Source of the DNA: Blautia coccoides
GTDB lineage: Bacteria > Bacillota > Clostridia > Lachnospirales > Lachnospiraceae
Reading direction: 5' to 3'
DNA length: 64,000 nucleotides
Assembly: GCF_034355335.1 (NCBI RefSeq)
Contig: NZ_CP136422.1
Span: 1,677,001 to 1,741,000 of the forward strand
Under the pieces are notes generated by a model. That model had not been told where the DNA came from, made no database searches, and saw nothing but the letters and a program-made list of their open reading frames with translations. The position numbers and the translations under genes were made by a program. Positions 33,057 through 41,133 of this stretch are shown here, piece by piece. Each line of letters starts with the position of its first letter. Position 1 is the stretch's first letter.

Positions 33057-34460
33057 TTGATAAAAGAGAACCAAAAGCATTTCAACCGTCTGCAGGTGGT
33101 GATCGATGCTTTTGTGATTGCACTCTCTTATTTTCTGGCGTGGGTCATTAAGTTTTATGTACCTTTCCTGAACGACAATGAAGGAAGATTACCTTTCCGG
33201 GTCTACATGTCGGCGCTGCTGTTCATTGTGCCCGGATATTTGATATTAAATTATGCGTTTAATATGTATACGCCTAAGCGTATGCAGGGAAGAAGGCTGG
33301 AGCTTTCCAATATCATCAAGGCCAATACCATTGGGATGTTCCTGTTTGTCGGGGCCTTATATCTGGTCAAACAGATAGACTTTTCCCGCCATGTCATCTT
33401 TATTTTTTACGTGGTCAATATTATTCTGGAGACAGTGTCCAGAAACCTCATACGCCTGGGACTGCGTCAGATGCGCTCCAAGGGATATAATCAGAAGCAT
33501 GTGCTTTTGGTGGGCTACAGCCGTGCAGCAGAGGAATATATAGACCGTATACTTGCCAATCCCCAGTGGGGATACAAGGTGAGAGGGATTCTGGATGACC
33601 ATATTGAAGCCGGTACAGAGTATAAGGGAATCAAAGTGCTGGGGAGGATAGCAAACTTAATGGTGATCCTTCCGCAGAACCATTTGGATGAGATCGCTAT
33701 AACTCTCGGGCTGAATGAATATTACCGTCTGGAACAGATTGTTGCGCTCTGTGAAAAATCAGGTGTGCACACGAAGTTTATACCGGATTATAACCGTATC
33801 ATCCCTACAAAGCCTTACACAGAGGATATTCTGGGCCTGCCGGTCATCAATATCCGATATGTGCCCCTTTCCAATACCTTTAATGCTCTGATCAAGCGCA
33901 TTATGGATTTCGGAGGTGCACTGGCCGCAATTGTATTATTTTCACCGATTATGCTTTTCTCGGTGATCATGATAAAAATCACATCTCCCGGGCCGCTTAT
34001 TTATAAGCAGGAGAGGGTGGGTCTGCACAACAGGAATTTTATGATGTACAAATTCCGCTCCATGGATGTACAGCCGCCTGAAGAGGAGAAAAAAGCCTGG
34101 ACCGTTAAGGATGACCCGAGGGTCACCAATTTCGGCAAATTCATGAGAAGAACAAGTATTGACGAACTGCCTCAGCTTTTCAATGTACTGCGCGGAGAGA
34201 TGAGCCTGGTTGGTCCCAGACCGGAGCGCCCCTTTTTTGTGGAGAAGTTCCGGGAGGAGATTCCCAGATATATGATCAAACATCAGGTACGCCCAGGACT
34301 TACAGGATGGGCTCAGGTGAACGGATACAGAGGAAACACTTCTATCCGTAAACGAATTGAGTATGATCTGTACTACATTGAAAACTGGACCATCGGACTT
34401 GACATAAAGATACTGTTTCTCACGGTGTTTAAGGGCTTTGTAAACAAAAACGCTTATTAG
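33057..34460 (+). CDS. Polyprenyl-phosphate sugar-1-phosphate transferase (WcaJ/WbaP type)
   Basis: A 467-residue enzyme that starts a lipid-linked glycopolymer by moving a sugar phosphate to undecaprenyl phosphate. Four or five TM helices in the first 125 residues, a nucleotide-binding-like middle domain (about 145-240), a re-entrant helix near 280-300, and a C-terminal bacterial sugar-transferase domain with K-F-R-S-M, D-E-L-P-Q-L-F-N-V-L-R-G-E-M-S-L-V-G-P-R-P and R-P-G-L-T-G-W. TTG 33057 is used as start after GAAGGTGAT. LCP and GT2 genes follow, so the product is probably a wall-attached polymer. Confidence 0.92.
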   Translation: MIKENQKHFNRLQVVIDAFVIALSYFLAWVIKFYVPFLNDNEGRLPFRVYMSALLFIVPGYLILNYAFNMYTPKRMQGRRLELSNIIKANTIGMFLFVGALYLVKQIDFSRHVIFIFYVVNIILETVSRNLIRLGLRQMRSKGYNQKHVLLVGYSRAAEEYIDRILANPQWGYKVRGILDDHIEAGTEYKGIKVLGRIANLMVILPQNHLDEIAITLGLNEYYRLEQIVALCEKSGVHTKFIPDYNRIIPTKPYTEDILGLPVINIRYVPLSNTFNALIKRIMDFGGALAAIVLFSPIMLFSVIMIKITSPGPLIYKQERVGLHNRNFMMYKFRSMDVQPPEEEKKAWTVKDDPRVTNFGKFMRRTSIDELPQLFNVLRGEMSLVGPRPERPFFVEKFREEIPRYMIKHQVRPGLTGWAQVNGYRGNTSIRKRIEYDLYYIENWTIGLDIKILFLTVFKGFVNKNAY

Positions 34461-34478
34461 TAAATAAGGGGAAGTGAA

Positions 34479-35996
34479 ATGGCAAAAAAGAACAAAAGCG
34501 TCAGAAGGCGCAGAAAAAGAAGAGTGCTTTTTGGTATTGAACTGTTTGTACTGCTGATCTTGGTGGGCGGACTCTTCATATACGCGAAAGTCAATGAAAA
34601 GATGAACAAGCTGGATCTTGACAACAACTCGGAGGAAGCAAGCAAGGTTGAAGTCAATGAGGATGTAATTGGAAGTAAAACGTTGAAGGGATTTACCAAT
34701 ATCGCTTTGTTTGGTGTGGATAATAGAGAAGAAAATGTAAAATCAGGACAGAGTGATACGACCATTATTGCCAGCATCAATAATGACACTAAGGAAGTAA
34801 AGCTGGTTTCACTTTACAGAGATACGTATCTGAATATCGGCAATGACGTCTATACCAGATGTAATGCCGCATATAATACCGGCGGTCCCACACAGGCAAT
34901 GTCCATGATAAACACCAACCTGGATTTGAATATCACCAATTATGTGGCCGTGAATTTTAAGGCTTTGGCTACGGCAATCGACTGTCTGGGCGGTTTGGAT
35001 GTGGAGATGACCTATGTCGAGATCAAGAATATGAATGACTACTGCGTTGAGACTTCAGAGGTGACAGGCATGGATTATGAGCCTATCGAAATGCCGGAGT
35101 ATCCCGGTGATGACAAACAGGAATCAGAAATCCTGGGATCCTTTCATCTGAACGGTGTACAGGCAACTTCATACTGCCGTATCCGATACACCAGCGGCTG
35201 GGATATGAAGCGTACGGAGCGTCAGAGATATATCATTTCCCTCATTGTGGAAAAAGCCAAAAAAGCCAGTCTTTCCACGCTGAATGATATTATGGATCAG
35301 GTATTTCCTATGATCGCCACGGACTTCAGCAAGAGCGATCTAGTAAAGCTGGGCATGGGTATTTTATCCTATAAGCTGGGAGAGACCAGTGGATTCCCCA
35401 CAAGCAACATAATGGGAGAAGAGGTGAAGAGAAGTCCGATTGGCCAGGATTATGTGATACCTACAACTCTGGAGACAAATGTCAAGGCGCTGCATCATTT
35501 CCTTTTTGGCGAAGAGAGCTATGAACCTTCTGAAACGGTAAAGAAGAGGAGCGATTATATAGCAGGTTTTTCAGGATTTGGAAATTCGTATGTTTCAGAT
35601 GAACAAAAAGGATTGATATCGGAACGGGCATCTACTTATGACGGGTCAGCTCTGAAACAGTCAGGCGGCAGCGGTTCTGTCAGTTCCAATGATAATAATG
35701 ACAGTGATTACAGCGACTATAGTGACTACAGCGACAGCGGATCTTCCGGTTACAGTGATTCCGACTACAGCGACAGCGGGTCTTCCGGTTACAGTGATTC
35801 CGACTACAGCGACGACGGCTCCTCTGATTACAACAGCGGAGACGATTATGATGATTCCAATGACTCTGGCAGCAATAATGACAATGGTTACAGTGACGGC
35901 GGAGACAGCGGAGACAGCGGAGACAGCGGATATAGCGACGGCGGTTCAGATGATTCCGGTGACAACGGAAGCAGCGGAGAAGAATCTTACGAATAA
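34479..35996 (+). CDS. LytR-CpsA-Psr (LCP) family glycopolymer ligase with repetitive tail
   Basis: A 505-residue protein: Arg/Lys-rich cytosolic start, one TM helix (about 16-36), an LCP domain (about 70-335) with F-G-V-D-N-R, D-T-T-I-I-A-S-I, S-L-Y-R-D-T-Y and R-I-R-Y-T-S-G-W-D-M-K-R-T-E-R-Q-R, and a long Ser/Asp/Tyr/Gly tail (about 400-505). LCP enzymes join polyprenyl-linked polymers to peptidoglycan, matching the upstream sugar transferase. It begins 18 bp after that gene. The acidic repeat tail is unusual for the family and lies outside the cell. Confidence 0.92.
   Translation: MAKKNKSVRRRRKRRVLFGIELFVLLILVGGLFIYAKVNEKMNKLDLDNNSEEASKVEVNEDVIGSKTLKGFTNIALFGVDNREENVKSGQSDTTIIASINNDTKEVKLVSLYRDTYLNIGNDVYTRCNAAYNTGGPTQAMSMINTNLDLNITNYVAVNFKALATAIDCLGGLDVEMTYVEIKNMNDYCVETSEVTGMDYEPIEMPEYPGDDKQESEILGSFHLNGVQATSYCRIRYTSGWDMKRTERQRYIISLIVEKAKKASLSTLNDIMDQVFPMIATDFSKSDLVKLGMGILSYKLGETSGFPTSNIMGEEVKRSPIGQDYVIPTTLETNVKALHHFLFGEESYEPSETVKKRSDYIAGFSGFGNSYVSDEQKGLISERASTYDGSALKQSGGSGSVSSNDNNDSDYSDYSDYSDSGSSGYSDSDYSDSGSSGYSDSDYSDDGSSDYNSGDDYDDSNDSGSNNDNGYSDGGDSGDSGDSGYSDGGSDDSGDNGSSGEESYE
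35724..35840 (+). repeat. 39-bp tandem repeat in the LCP tail
   Basis: Two nearly identical 39-bp units (35724-35762, 35763-35801) and a third partial, diverging unit. Each encodes D-Y-S-D-S-G-S-S-G-Y-S-D-S. The number of units may vary between strains. Confidence 0.8.
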
Positions 35997-36011
35997 AAAT
36001 AAGAAAAGCGG

Positions 36012-36046
36012 CAGGGGATGTTGTGTGTATAACACGGCATCCCCTG
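36012..36046 (+). terminator. Hairpin between the LCP and GT2 genes
   Basis: A 9-bp stem, CAGGGGATG (36012-36020) with CATCCCCTG (36038-36046). There is no T run after it and the GT2 ribosome site follows shortly, so it may be an RNA-stability or attenuation element rather than a full terminator. Confidence 0.5.
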
Positions 36047-36068
36047 TGCCATATAAAGGAGGGATCCT

Positions 36069-36995
36069 ATGGATTCTTATACAGTGACAGTGATCATACC
36101 TGTATACAAACCGGATGAAAAGTTCAGGAGACTGATGAATGGGCTGAAGAGACAGACCTATCCCATAAAAGAAATCCTGATCATGAATACAGAAAAAGAA
36201 TACTGGAAATATGCCTGGATCCAGGGAATCGAGAATGTCCGGGTGGAGCATTTGAAAAAAGAGGAATTCGACCACGGGGGAACAAGGGCCAGGGCGGCGG
36301 CCATGAGTACAGGTAATATACTGGTATTTTTTACACAGGATGCAGTGCCGGCAGATGAACATGTGGTGGAAGAACTGGTGAAGGCCTTTCAGGATCCGCG
36401 GGTAGGGGCAGCCTACGGCAGACAGCTTGCTGACAAGGACTGCAGGATCATTGAAAAGTATACACGTTCCTTCAACTATCCGGCAGAGAGCAGCATCAAG
36501 AGCAAAGAAGATCTGCCGGAGCTGGGAATCAAAACTTTTTTCTGCTCCAATGTATGCGCGGCTTACAAAAGGAGCACATTCGAGGAACTGGGAGGGTTTA
36601 TCACGCATACTATTTTCAATGAGGATATGATTTTTGCCGGGCGGCTGATCCTCAATGGCGGCAGTGTGGCATACCGGGCAGATGCCAGGGTGATCCATTC
36701 TCACAACTATGGATGTATGCAGCAGTTCCGGCGTAATTTTGATCTGGCGGTCTCCCAGGCTGACCATCCGGAAATCTTTGCAGGTATCCGCTCTGAGAGT
36801 GAGGGCATCCGTCTGGTAAAGCAGACAGCAGGATACCTGTGTAAAATACACAAGCCCTGGCTCATCGCAGAGCTGGTTGTGAAGAGCGGATTTAAATTTC
36901 TGGGATACCGAATGGGAAAATCCTATCGCCGTTTGCCAGAATTCGTAATAAAATTTTGTACCATGAACGCTTCTTACTGGACATCAACACAATAA
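36069..36995 (+). CDS. Family 2 glycosyltransferase (rhamnosyltransferase-like)
   Basis: A 308-residue GT-A enzyme: V-I-I-P-V-Y-K-P at the start, acceptor-region D-H-G-G-T-R near residue 70, V-F-F-T-Q-D-A (D-x-D-like position) near 90, and N-E-D-M-I-F-A-G-R near 195. The D-H-G-G-T-R block is typical of RfbF/RfbG-type rhamnosyltransferases. AAAGGAGGGATCCT precedes the ATG. Likely acts on the same polymer as the sugar transferase and LCP genes. Confidence 0.85.
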   Translation: MDSYTVTVIIPVYKPDEKFRRLMNGLKRQTYPIKEILIMNTEKEYWKYAWIQGIENVRVEHLKKEEFDHGGTRARAAAMSTGNILVFFTQDAVPADEHVVEELVKAFQDPRVGAAYGRQLADKDCRIIEKYTRSFNYPAESSIKSKEDLPELGIKTFFCSNVCAAYKRSTFEELGGFITHTIFNEDMIFAGRLILNGGSVAYRADARVIHSHNYGCMQQFRRNFDLAVSQADHPEIFAGIRSESEGIRLVKQTAGYLCKIHKPWLIAELVVKSGFKFLGYRMGKSYRRLPEFVIKFCTMNASYWTSTQ

Positions 36996-37006
36996 TCTGC
37001 TAAAAT
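36978..37006 (+). promoter_or_regulatory. Promoter of glmS
   Basis: TGGACA (36978-36983), a 17-bp spacer and TAAAAT (37001-37006), overlapping the end of the GT2 gene. It gives a leader of about 118 nt. Confidence 0.55.
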
Positions 37007-37058
37007 AAGCCATGTTTCATGGATAGAAAGATAAACACACCGGATAATAAGATAAATA

Positions 37059-37085
37059 GTGACTGCAAGGGTACGGAACAGTTAC
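37059..37085 (+). repeat. Intergenic repeat, GGGTACTGAACAGTTAC type (copy 3), glmS leader
   Basis: GTGACTGCAA followed by GGGTACGGAACAGTTAC (37069-37085), one base from the consensus. It lies 45 nt before the glmS ATG and would be coding only if the unlikely upstream GTG start were used. Confidence 0.65.
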
Positions 37086-37130
37086 GATAAATCTTATGAA
37101 GAGGAATCCGGCTACATGGAGGAAATGATT

Positions 37131-38957
37131 ATGTGTGGAATAGTTGGTTATATCGGAGAAGAACAGGCAGCGCCTATTTTGCTGGAGGGCCTGGAGAAAC
37201 TGGAATACAGAGGATATGATTCCGCGGGGATCGCTGTCTATAATGGAACATCCATTGAGATGATGAAATCCATGGGCAGATTAAAAATTCTGGATGAACT
37301 CACCCACGGCGGGGCAACTCTTCCGGGAACAGTGGGAATCGGGCACACCAGATGGGCAACCCACGGCTCGCCGTCTGATGTCAATGCTCATCCTCATTTT
37401 AATAAAGACAGATCCATTGTGGTAGTACATAATGGGATCATTGAGAACTATATGAAGCTGAAAAAGAAGCTGGAATCCAAAGGCTATGAATTTGTGTCTG
37501 AGACAGATACAGAGATTATCGCCCACCTGTTGGATTATTACTATAAAGGGGATCCGCTGGAGACTATCGCAAAGATCATGCACCGCATGGAAGGCTCCTA
37601 TGCGCTGGGAATCATGTTCAGTGATCAGCCGGATAAGCTTTACGCTGTTAGAAAAGACAGTCCCCTGATCGTGGGCAGAAGCAGTGTGGGCAACCTGATC
37701 GCTTCTGACGTACCGGCAGTGCTGAAATACACAAGAGATGTGTACTTTATTGAGAATGAAGAGATTGTCTGCATGACAAAGAATGACATTACCTTCTTTA
37801 ATATCGATGAAGAGGAGCTGGAGAAAGAGCCAACCACTATTGAGTGGGATATAGATGCGGCTGAAAAAGGCGGTTATGAGTTTTTTATGCTCAAAGAAAT
37901 GTATGAACAGCCCCAGGCAGTAGGTGATACACTGAATCCCCGCATTAAGGACGGAAATGTGGTCATTGAAGAGCTGGGCATGTCCGACGATGAGATCCGC
38001 AGTATACGAAAGATCTATATGATCGCCTGTGGTTCCGCTTATCACACCTGCGTGTCCGCAAAATATGTATTTGAGGGGCTTGCGAGAATTCCGGTGGAGG
38101 TAGATCTGGCCAGTGAGTTCCGCTACCGCCATCCCATCTATGAGCCGGATACCCTGGCGATCATCGTGAGCCAGTCAGGAGAAACTGCGGATTCCCTGGC
38201 AGCGCTCCGGGAGGCGAAGGAACACGGGATCAAGGTGTTGGGAATTGTCAATGTAGTGGGAAGCTCCATTGCCAGAGAAGCAGACAATGTGATGTATACC
38301 TGGGCCGGTCCGGAGATTGCCGTTGCAACCACAAAAGCATACAGCACACAACTGATCGCCCACTACCTGCTGGCACTGAAATTCGCAAAAGCCAGGGGTG
38401 AGATCGACGATGCGCAGATGGCAGAGATGGTGGAGGATCTAAAGAAACTTCCGGGACAGATTGAAATGCTTCTGGAGAACAAAAAGAGGATCCAGAAATT
38501 TGCCAACCGTTATCTGGCTACAGAGCATGTGTTTTTTATCGGCAGGGGTCTGGATTATGCGATCTCACTGGAAGGTTCCCTGAAATTAAAGGAAATCTCC
38601 TATATCCATTCAGAGGCGTACGCGGCAGGGGAATTAAAGCACGGCACAATCTCCCTGATCGAGGAGGATACCCTGGTGACCGCGGTTGCCACCCAGGAGG
38701 AGCTGTACAAGAAAACCCTCAGCAATATCCAGGAAGTCAAGACAAGAGGCGCGTTTGTGCTGGCTGTGACAAATGTGGGCAACACAGAGATTGAAAAAAC
38801 AGCAGATTATGTGATCTACCTGCCAAAGACCAATAAATATTTCACCAACTCTCTGGCAGTAGTGCCTCTTCAGCTTTTTGCATATTACGTATCACTGGGA
38901 AAAGGCCTGGATGTGGATAAACCGAGAAATCTGGCAAAATCTGTGACTGTAGAGTAG
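37131..38957 (+). CDS. glmS: Glutamine--fructose-6-phosphate aminotransferase
   Basis: A 608-residue enzyme that makes glucosamine-6-phosphate, the first step to UDP-GlcNAc. The start is fixed by Met-Cys-Gly-I-V-G-Y: the Cys after Met is the glutaminase nucleophile, and GGAGGAAATGATT precedes the ATG. The glutaminase domain covers about 1-230 (T-R-W-A-T-H-G, H-N-G-I-I-E-N), followed by two SIS domains (S-Q-S-G-E-T-A-D-S, G-R-G-L-D-Y) and the C-terminal tail with K-S-V-T-V-E. No glmS ribozyme core is visible in the short leader. Pathway partner glmM is at 49803. Confidence 0.97.
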   Translation: MCGIVGYIGEEQAAPILLEGLEKLEYRGYDSAGIAVYNGTSIEMMKSMGRLKILDELTHGGATLPGTVGIGHTRWATHGSPSDVNAHPHFNKDRSIVVVHNGIIENYMKLKKKLESKGYEFVSETDTEIIAHLLDYYYKGDPLETIAKIMHRMEGSYALGIMFSDQPDKLYAVRKDSPLIVGRSSVGNLIASDVPAVLKYTRDVYFIENEEIVCMTKNDITFFNIDEEELEKEPTTIEWDIDAAEKGGYEFFMLKEMYEQPQAVGDTLNPRIKDGNVVIEELGMSDDEIRSIRKIYMIACGSAYHTCVSAKYVFEGLARIPVEVDLASEFRYRHPIYEPDTLAIIVSQSGETADSLAALREAKEHGIKVLGIVNVVGSSIAREADNVMYTWAGPEIAVATTKAYSTQLIAHYLLALKFAKARGEIDDAQMAEMVEDLKKLPGQIEMLLENKKRIQKFANRYLATEHVFFIGRGLDYAISLEGSLKLKEISYIHSEAYAAGELKHGTISLIEEDTLVTAVATQEELYKKTLSNIQEVKTRGAFVLAVTNVGNTEIEKTADYVIYLPKTNKYFTNSLAVVPLQLFAYYVSLGKGLDVDKPRNLAKSVTVE

Positions 38958-38990
38958 AATTTCATCTTTTCTTTGCTGTTTTATCACAAT

Positions 38991-39019
38991 TTGAACACAA
39001 ATGCCTGGTAGACTATGTT
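38991..39019 (+). promoter_or_regulatory. Promoter of the HtrA gene
   Basis: TTGAAC (38991-38996), a 17-bp spacer and TATGTT (39014-39019). Confidence 0.5.
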
Positions 39020-39039
39020 CAGAAAGATAAAAAGGCAAT

Positions 39040-39071
39040 GTAACTGTTCAGTACCCTTACAGAATAGTTAC
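39040..39071 (-). repeat. Intergenic repeat, GGGTACTGAACAGTTAC type (copy 4, inverted), HtrA leader
   Basis: The plus strand reads GTAACTGTTCAGTACCC at 39040-39056, the exact complement of the consensus. It continues to AGAATAGTTAC, so arms GTAACTGTTC and GAATAGTTAC can pair at 9 of 10 positions around a 12-nt loop. It lies 36 nt before the HtrA start. Confidence 0.65.
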
Positions 39072-39106
39072 TAAAGTAATAGATAGCAGCGAAGGGAGAA
39101 TGTGTT

Positions 39107-40942
39107 ATGAGTGAAGAATTTAAAGAGGGCATGAATGAGGACCGCGGTATGGCGGAAGAACATAAGGGACCGCAGGAGAGTGCTTCCGGTATGGAAACTC
39201 CTGGTGGAGTGAACTTTACCATGAAAGATACAGCAGATGAAAGGCCGTCACAGCCGGAACAGGCAGCACCGGTATCACCGGAACAGGCAGCACCTGGTCC
39301 GGCAGCAGGAACAGGGGCACCCAACTATGGGAATGGGGACATAATGGCGGAAGCGGCTGCAGCCAATGAACAGCAGACCGGCAGTACACAGCAGTCCGGC
39401 AGCAGCACACAGCAGCCTGACAATGCACCGCAGAGCAAAGGTGATCCCGCTGCAGCTCCCACGCCGGAGAACCCGGTGTACGCCAAATCTTACAAGAGCG
39501 AACCGAAAAAAGAAGAATGGTATGAGAAGGAACAGAAGAAAAATTATGATTCCTACAGATTTACTTCCCCAGTTCCTCCGGAAAATAATAAAAAAGAGAA
39601 GCCAAAAAGACCACAGGGCGGGATCGGAAAGAAGCTGGGCACAGCGGCAGCCTGCGCAGCAGTCTTCGGTCTGGTGGCAGGTGTGGTTTTTCAGGCTACG
39701 AATTATGTGGGCGGCAAGGCAATCCCAAAAGAGAATATAAAGATAGAGAGCACCCAGACCACAGGAGACAACGCATCAAAGGGAAATGACGCCATCAGCA
39801 CAGGCAGTTCCGATACATCCGGTGCAACCGTTGCACAGGTGGCTAAGAATGCCATGCCTTCTATTGTATCCATTGTGGGTGTGAGTGTTCAGGAACTTCC
39901 TGACATCTACAAATATTTCTACGGCAATCAGCCTCAGGAGGCAAAAAGCAGCGGTTCGGGAATCATCGTCAGCCAGAATGACACGGAACTCCTTATAGCT
40001 ACCAACAATCATGTGGTGAGCGGCGCGGATTCTCTCACTGTATTTTTTACCAACCAGGACGGCAGCGCAGTTACAAGCTCCCAGGTAGAGAAGACCAGCA
40101 GCGGACAGAATGATGCCAATGATGATTCTGATAATCCGGGAAGCGCAGTTGCAGCTCAGGTGAAAGGCACAGATGCCGACAATGACCTTGCAGTGATCTC
40201 AGTAAAGCTCTCTGACATTCCTCAGGATATTCTGGAGGAGATCAAAGTGGCATCTATCGGTGATTCCGATGCCCTGGCAATGGGAGATCAGGTAGTGGCT
40301 ATCGGAAACGCCCTTGGTTACGGACAGTCTGTGACCAGCGGTTATGTGAGTGCCCTGAACCGCCAGGTAAGCTCTGAGAATGCCAACAGTACCTTTATCC
40401 AGACAGACGCAGCGATAAACCCAGGCAACAGCGGCGGTGCGCTTTTGAATATGAACGGGGAACTGGTAGGCATCAACTCTGCAAAAATCGCGTCCAATGA
40501 GGTGGAAGGTGTGGGATTTGCAATTCCGATCTCCAAAGCAGAGCCGATTCTGGATGATCTGATGAGCAAAGAGACCAGATATAAGGTGGAGGATGAGAGT
40601 AAGGCGTCATATCTGGGAATTACGTGTACGGATGTGACATCTGAGGCTGTTCAGGTATATGGTATGCCGGTAGGTGTCTTTGTCTACAGCCTGGAAGAAG
40701 ACGGTCCTGCAGCACAGGCAGGAATCCAGAAGGGTGATGTCATCCTGAAAATTGACGGCACAAGCTTAAATACCAGGGATGAGCTGATCGAGAGACTGCA
40801 ATACTATGAAGCAGGGGAGAGCGTGGATTTTGTCATCTCACGTGCTCAGAACGGGGAGTACAAAGAGCAGACCATCACAGTGACTCTGGGTGCCAAGAAA
40901 GATGCCAAGACAACAACCACAGAAGATGAAAAGAACCGTTAA
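39107..40942 (+). CDS. HtrA/DegP-like membrane serine protease with PDZ domain
   Basis: A 611-residue S1C protease. A long disordered cytosolic N terminus rich in Pro/Gln/Glu (about 1-180), one TM helix (about 183-203), an outward-facing trypsin-like domain and a C-terminal PDZ domain (about 500-600). The catalytic triad is visible: His302 in T-N-N-H-V-V, Asp360 in D-N-D-L-A-V, Ser442 in P-G-N-S-G-G-A-L. Quality control of secreted or wall proteins is the usual role. The cytosolic region is much longer than in typical HtrA. Confidence 0.94.
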   Translation: MSEEFKEGMNEDRGMAEEHKGPQESASGMETPGGVNFTMKDTADERPSQPEQAAPVSPEQAAPGPAAGTGAPNYGNGDIMAEAAAANEQQTGSTQQSGSSTQQPDNAPQSKGDPAAAPTPENPVYAKSYKSEPKKEEWYEKEQKKNYDSYRFTSPVPPENNKKEKPKRPQGGIGKKLGTAAACAAVFGLVAGVVFQATNYVGGKAIPKENIKIESTQTTGDNASKGNDAISTGSSDTSGATVAQVAKNAMPSIVSIVGVSVQELPDIYKYFYGNQPQEAKSSGSGIIVSQNDTELLIATNNHVVSGADSLTVFFTNQDGSAVTSSQVEKTSSGQNDANDDSDNPGSAVAAQVKGTDADNDLAVISVKLSDIPQDILEEIKVASIGDSDALAMGDQVVAIGNALGYGQSVTSGYVSALNRQVSSENANSTFIQTDAAINPGNSGGALLNMNGELVGINSAKIASNEVEGVGFAIPISKAEPILDDLMSKETRYKVEDESKASYLGITCTDVTSEAVQVYGMPVGVFVYSLEEDGPAAQAGIQKGDVILKIDGTSLNTRDELIERLQYYEAGESVDFVISRAQNGEYKEQTITVTLGAKKDAKTTTTEDEKNR

Positions 40943-40959
40943 GGTCCAAAAGTATAGAG

Positions 40960-41005
40960 AAAGGTGTCTGCCTGTATGCGTCAGCGTGCAGGCAGACACC
41001 TTTTG
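40960..41005 (+). terminator. Terminator of the HtrA gene
   Basis: A 15-bp perfect stem, AAAGGTGTCTGCCTG (40960-40974) with its complement (40989-41003), a 14-nt loop and TTTT. Confidence 0.88.
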
Positions 41006-41039
41006 GTTAGTTTGGGAAGGCAGTTAATGAAAAGTTTAC

Positions 41040-41068
41040 TTGTTACTCATACAATTTTGTGATAAGAT
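41040..41068 (+). promoter_or_regulatory. Promoter of the clpX-like gene
   Basis: TTGTTA (41040-41045), a 17-bp spacer and TAAGAT (41063-41068). Confidence 0.6.
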
Positions 41069-41133
41069 ACCCACAAACGATGCAGAAACTTTTTAGTGTG
41101 GATTTTATATAGAAAAGGCAGGTATAACAGGAA

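Noticed and set aside
35689..36087. 132-codon ORF, Thr/Ala/Met-rich
   Set aside because: Alternative frame through the Ser/Asp tandem repeats of the LCP gene.
37007..37130. Possible glmS ribozyme
   Set aside because: Leader too short and without the conserved core; only a small CCATG/CATGG hairpin and an intergenic repeat are present.
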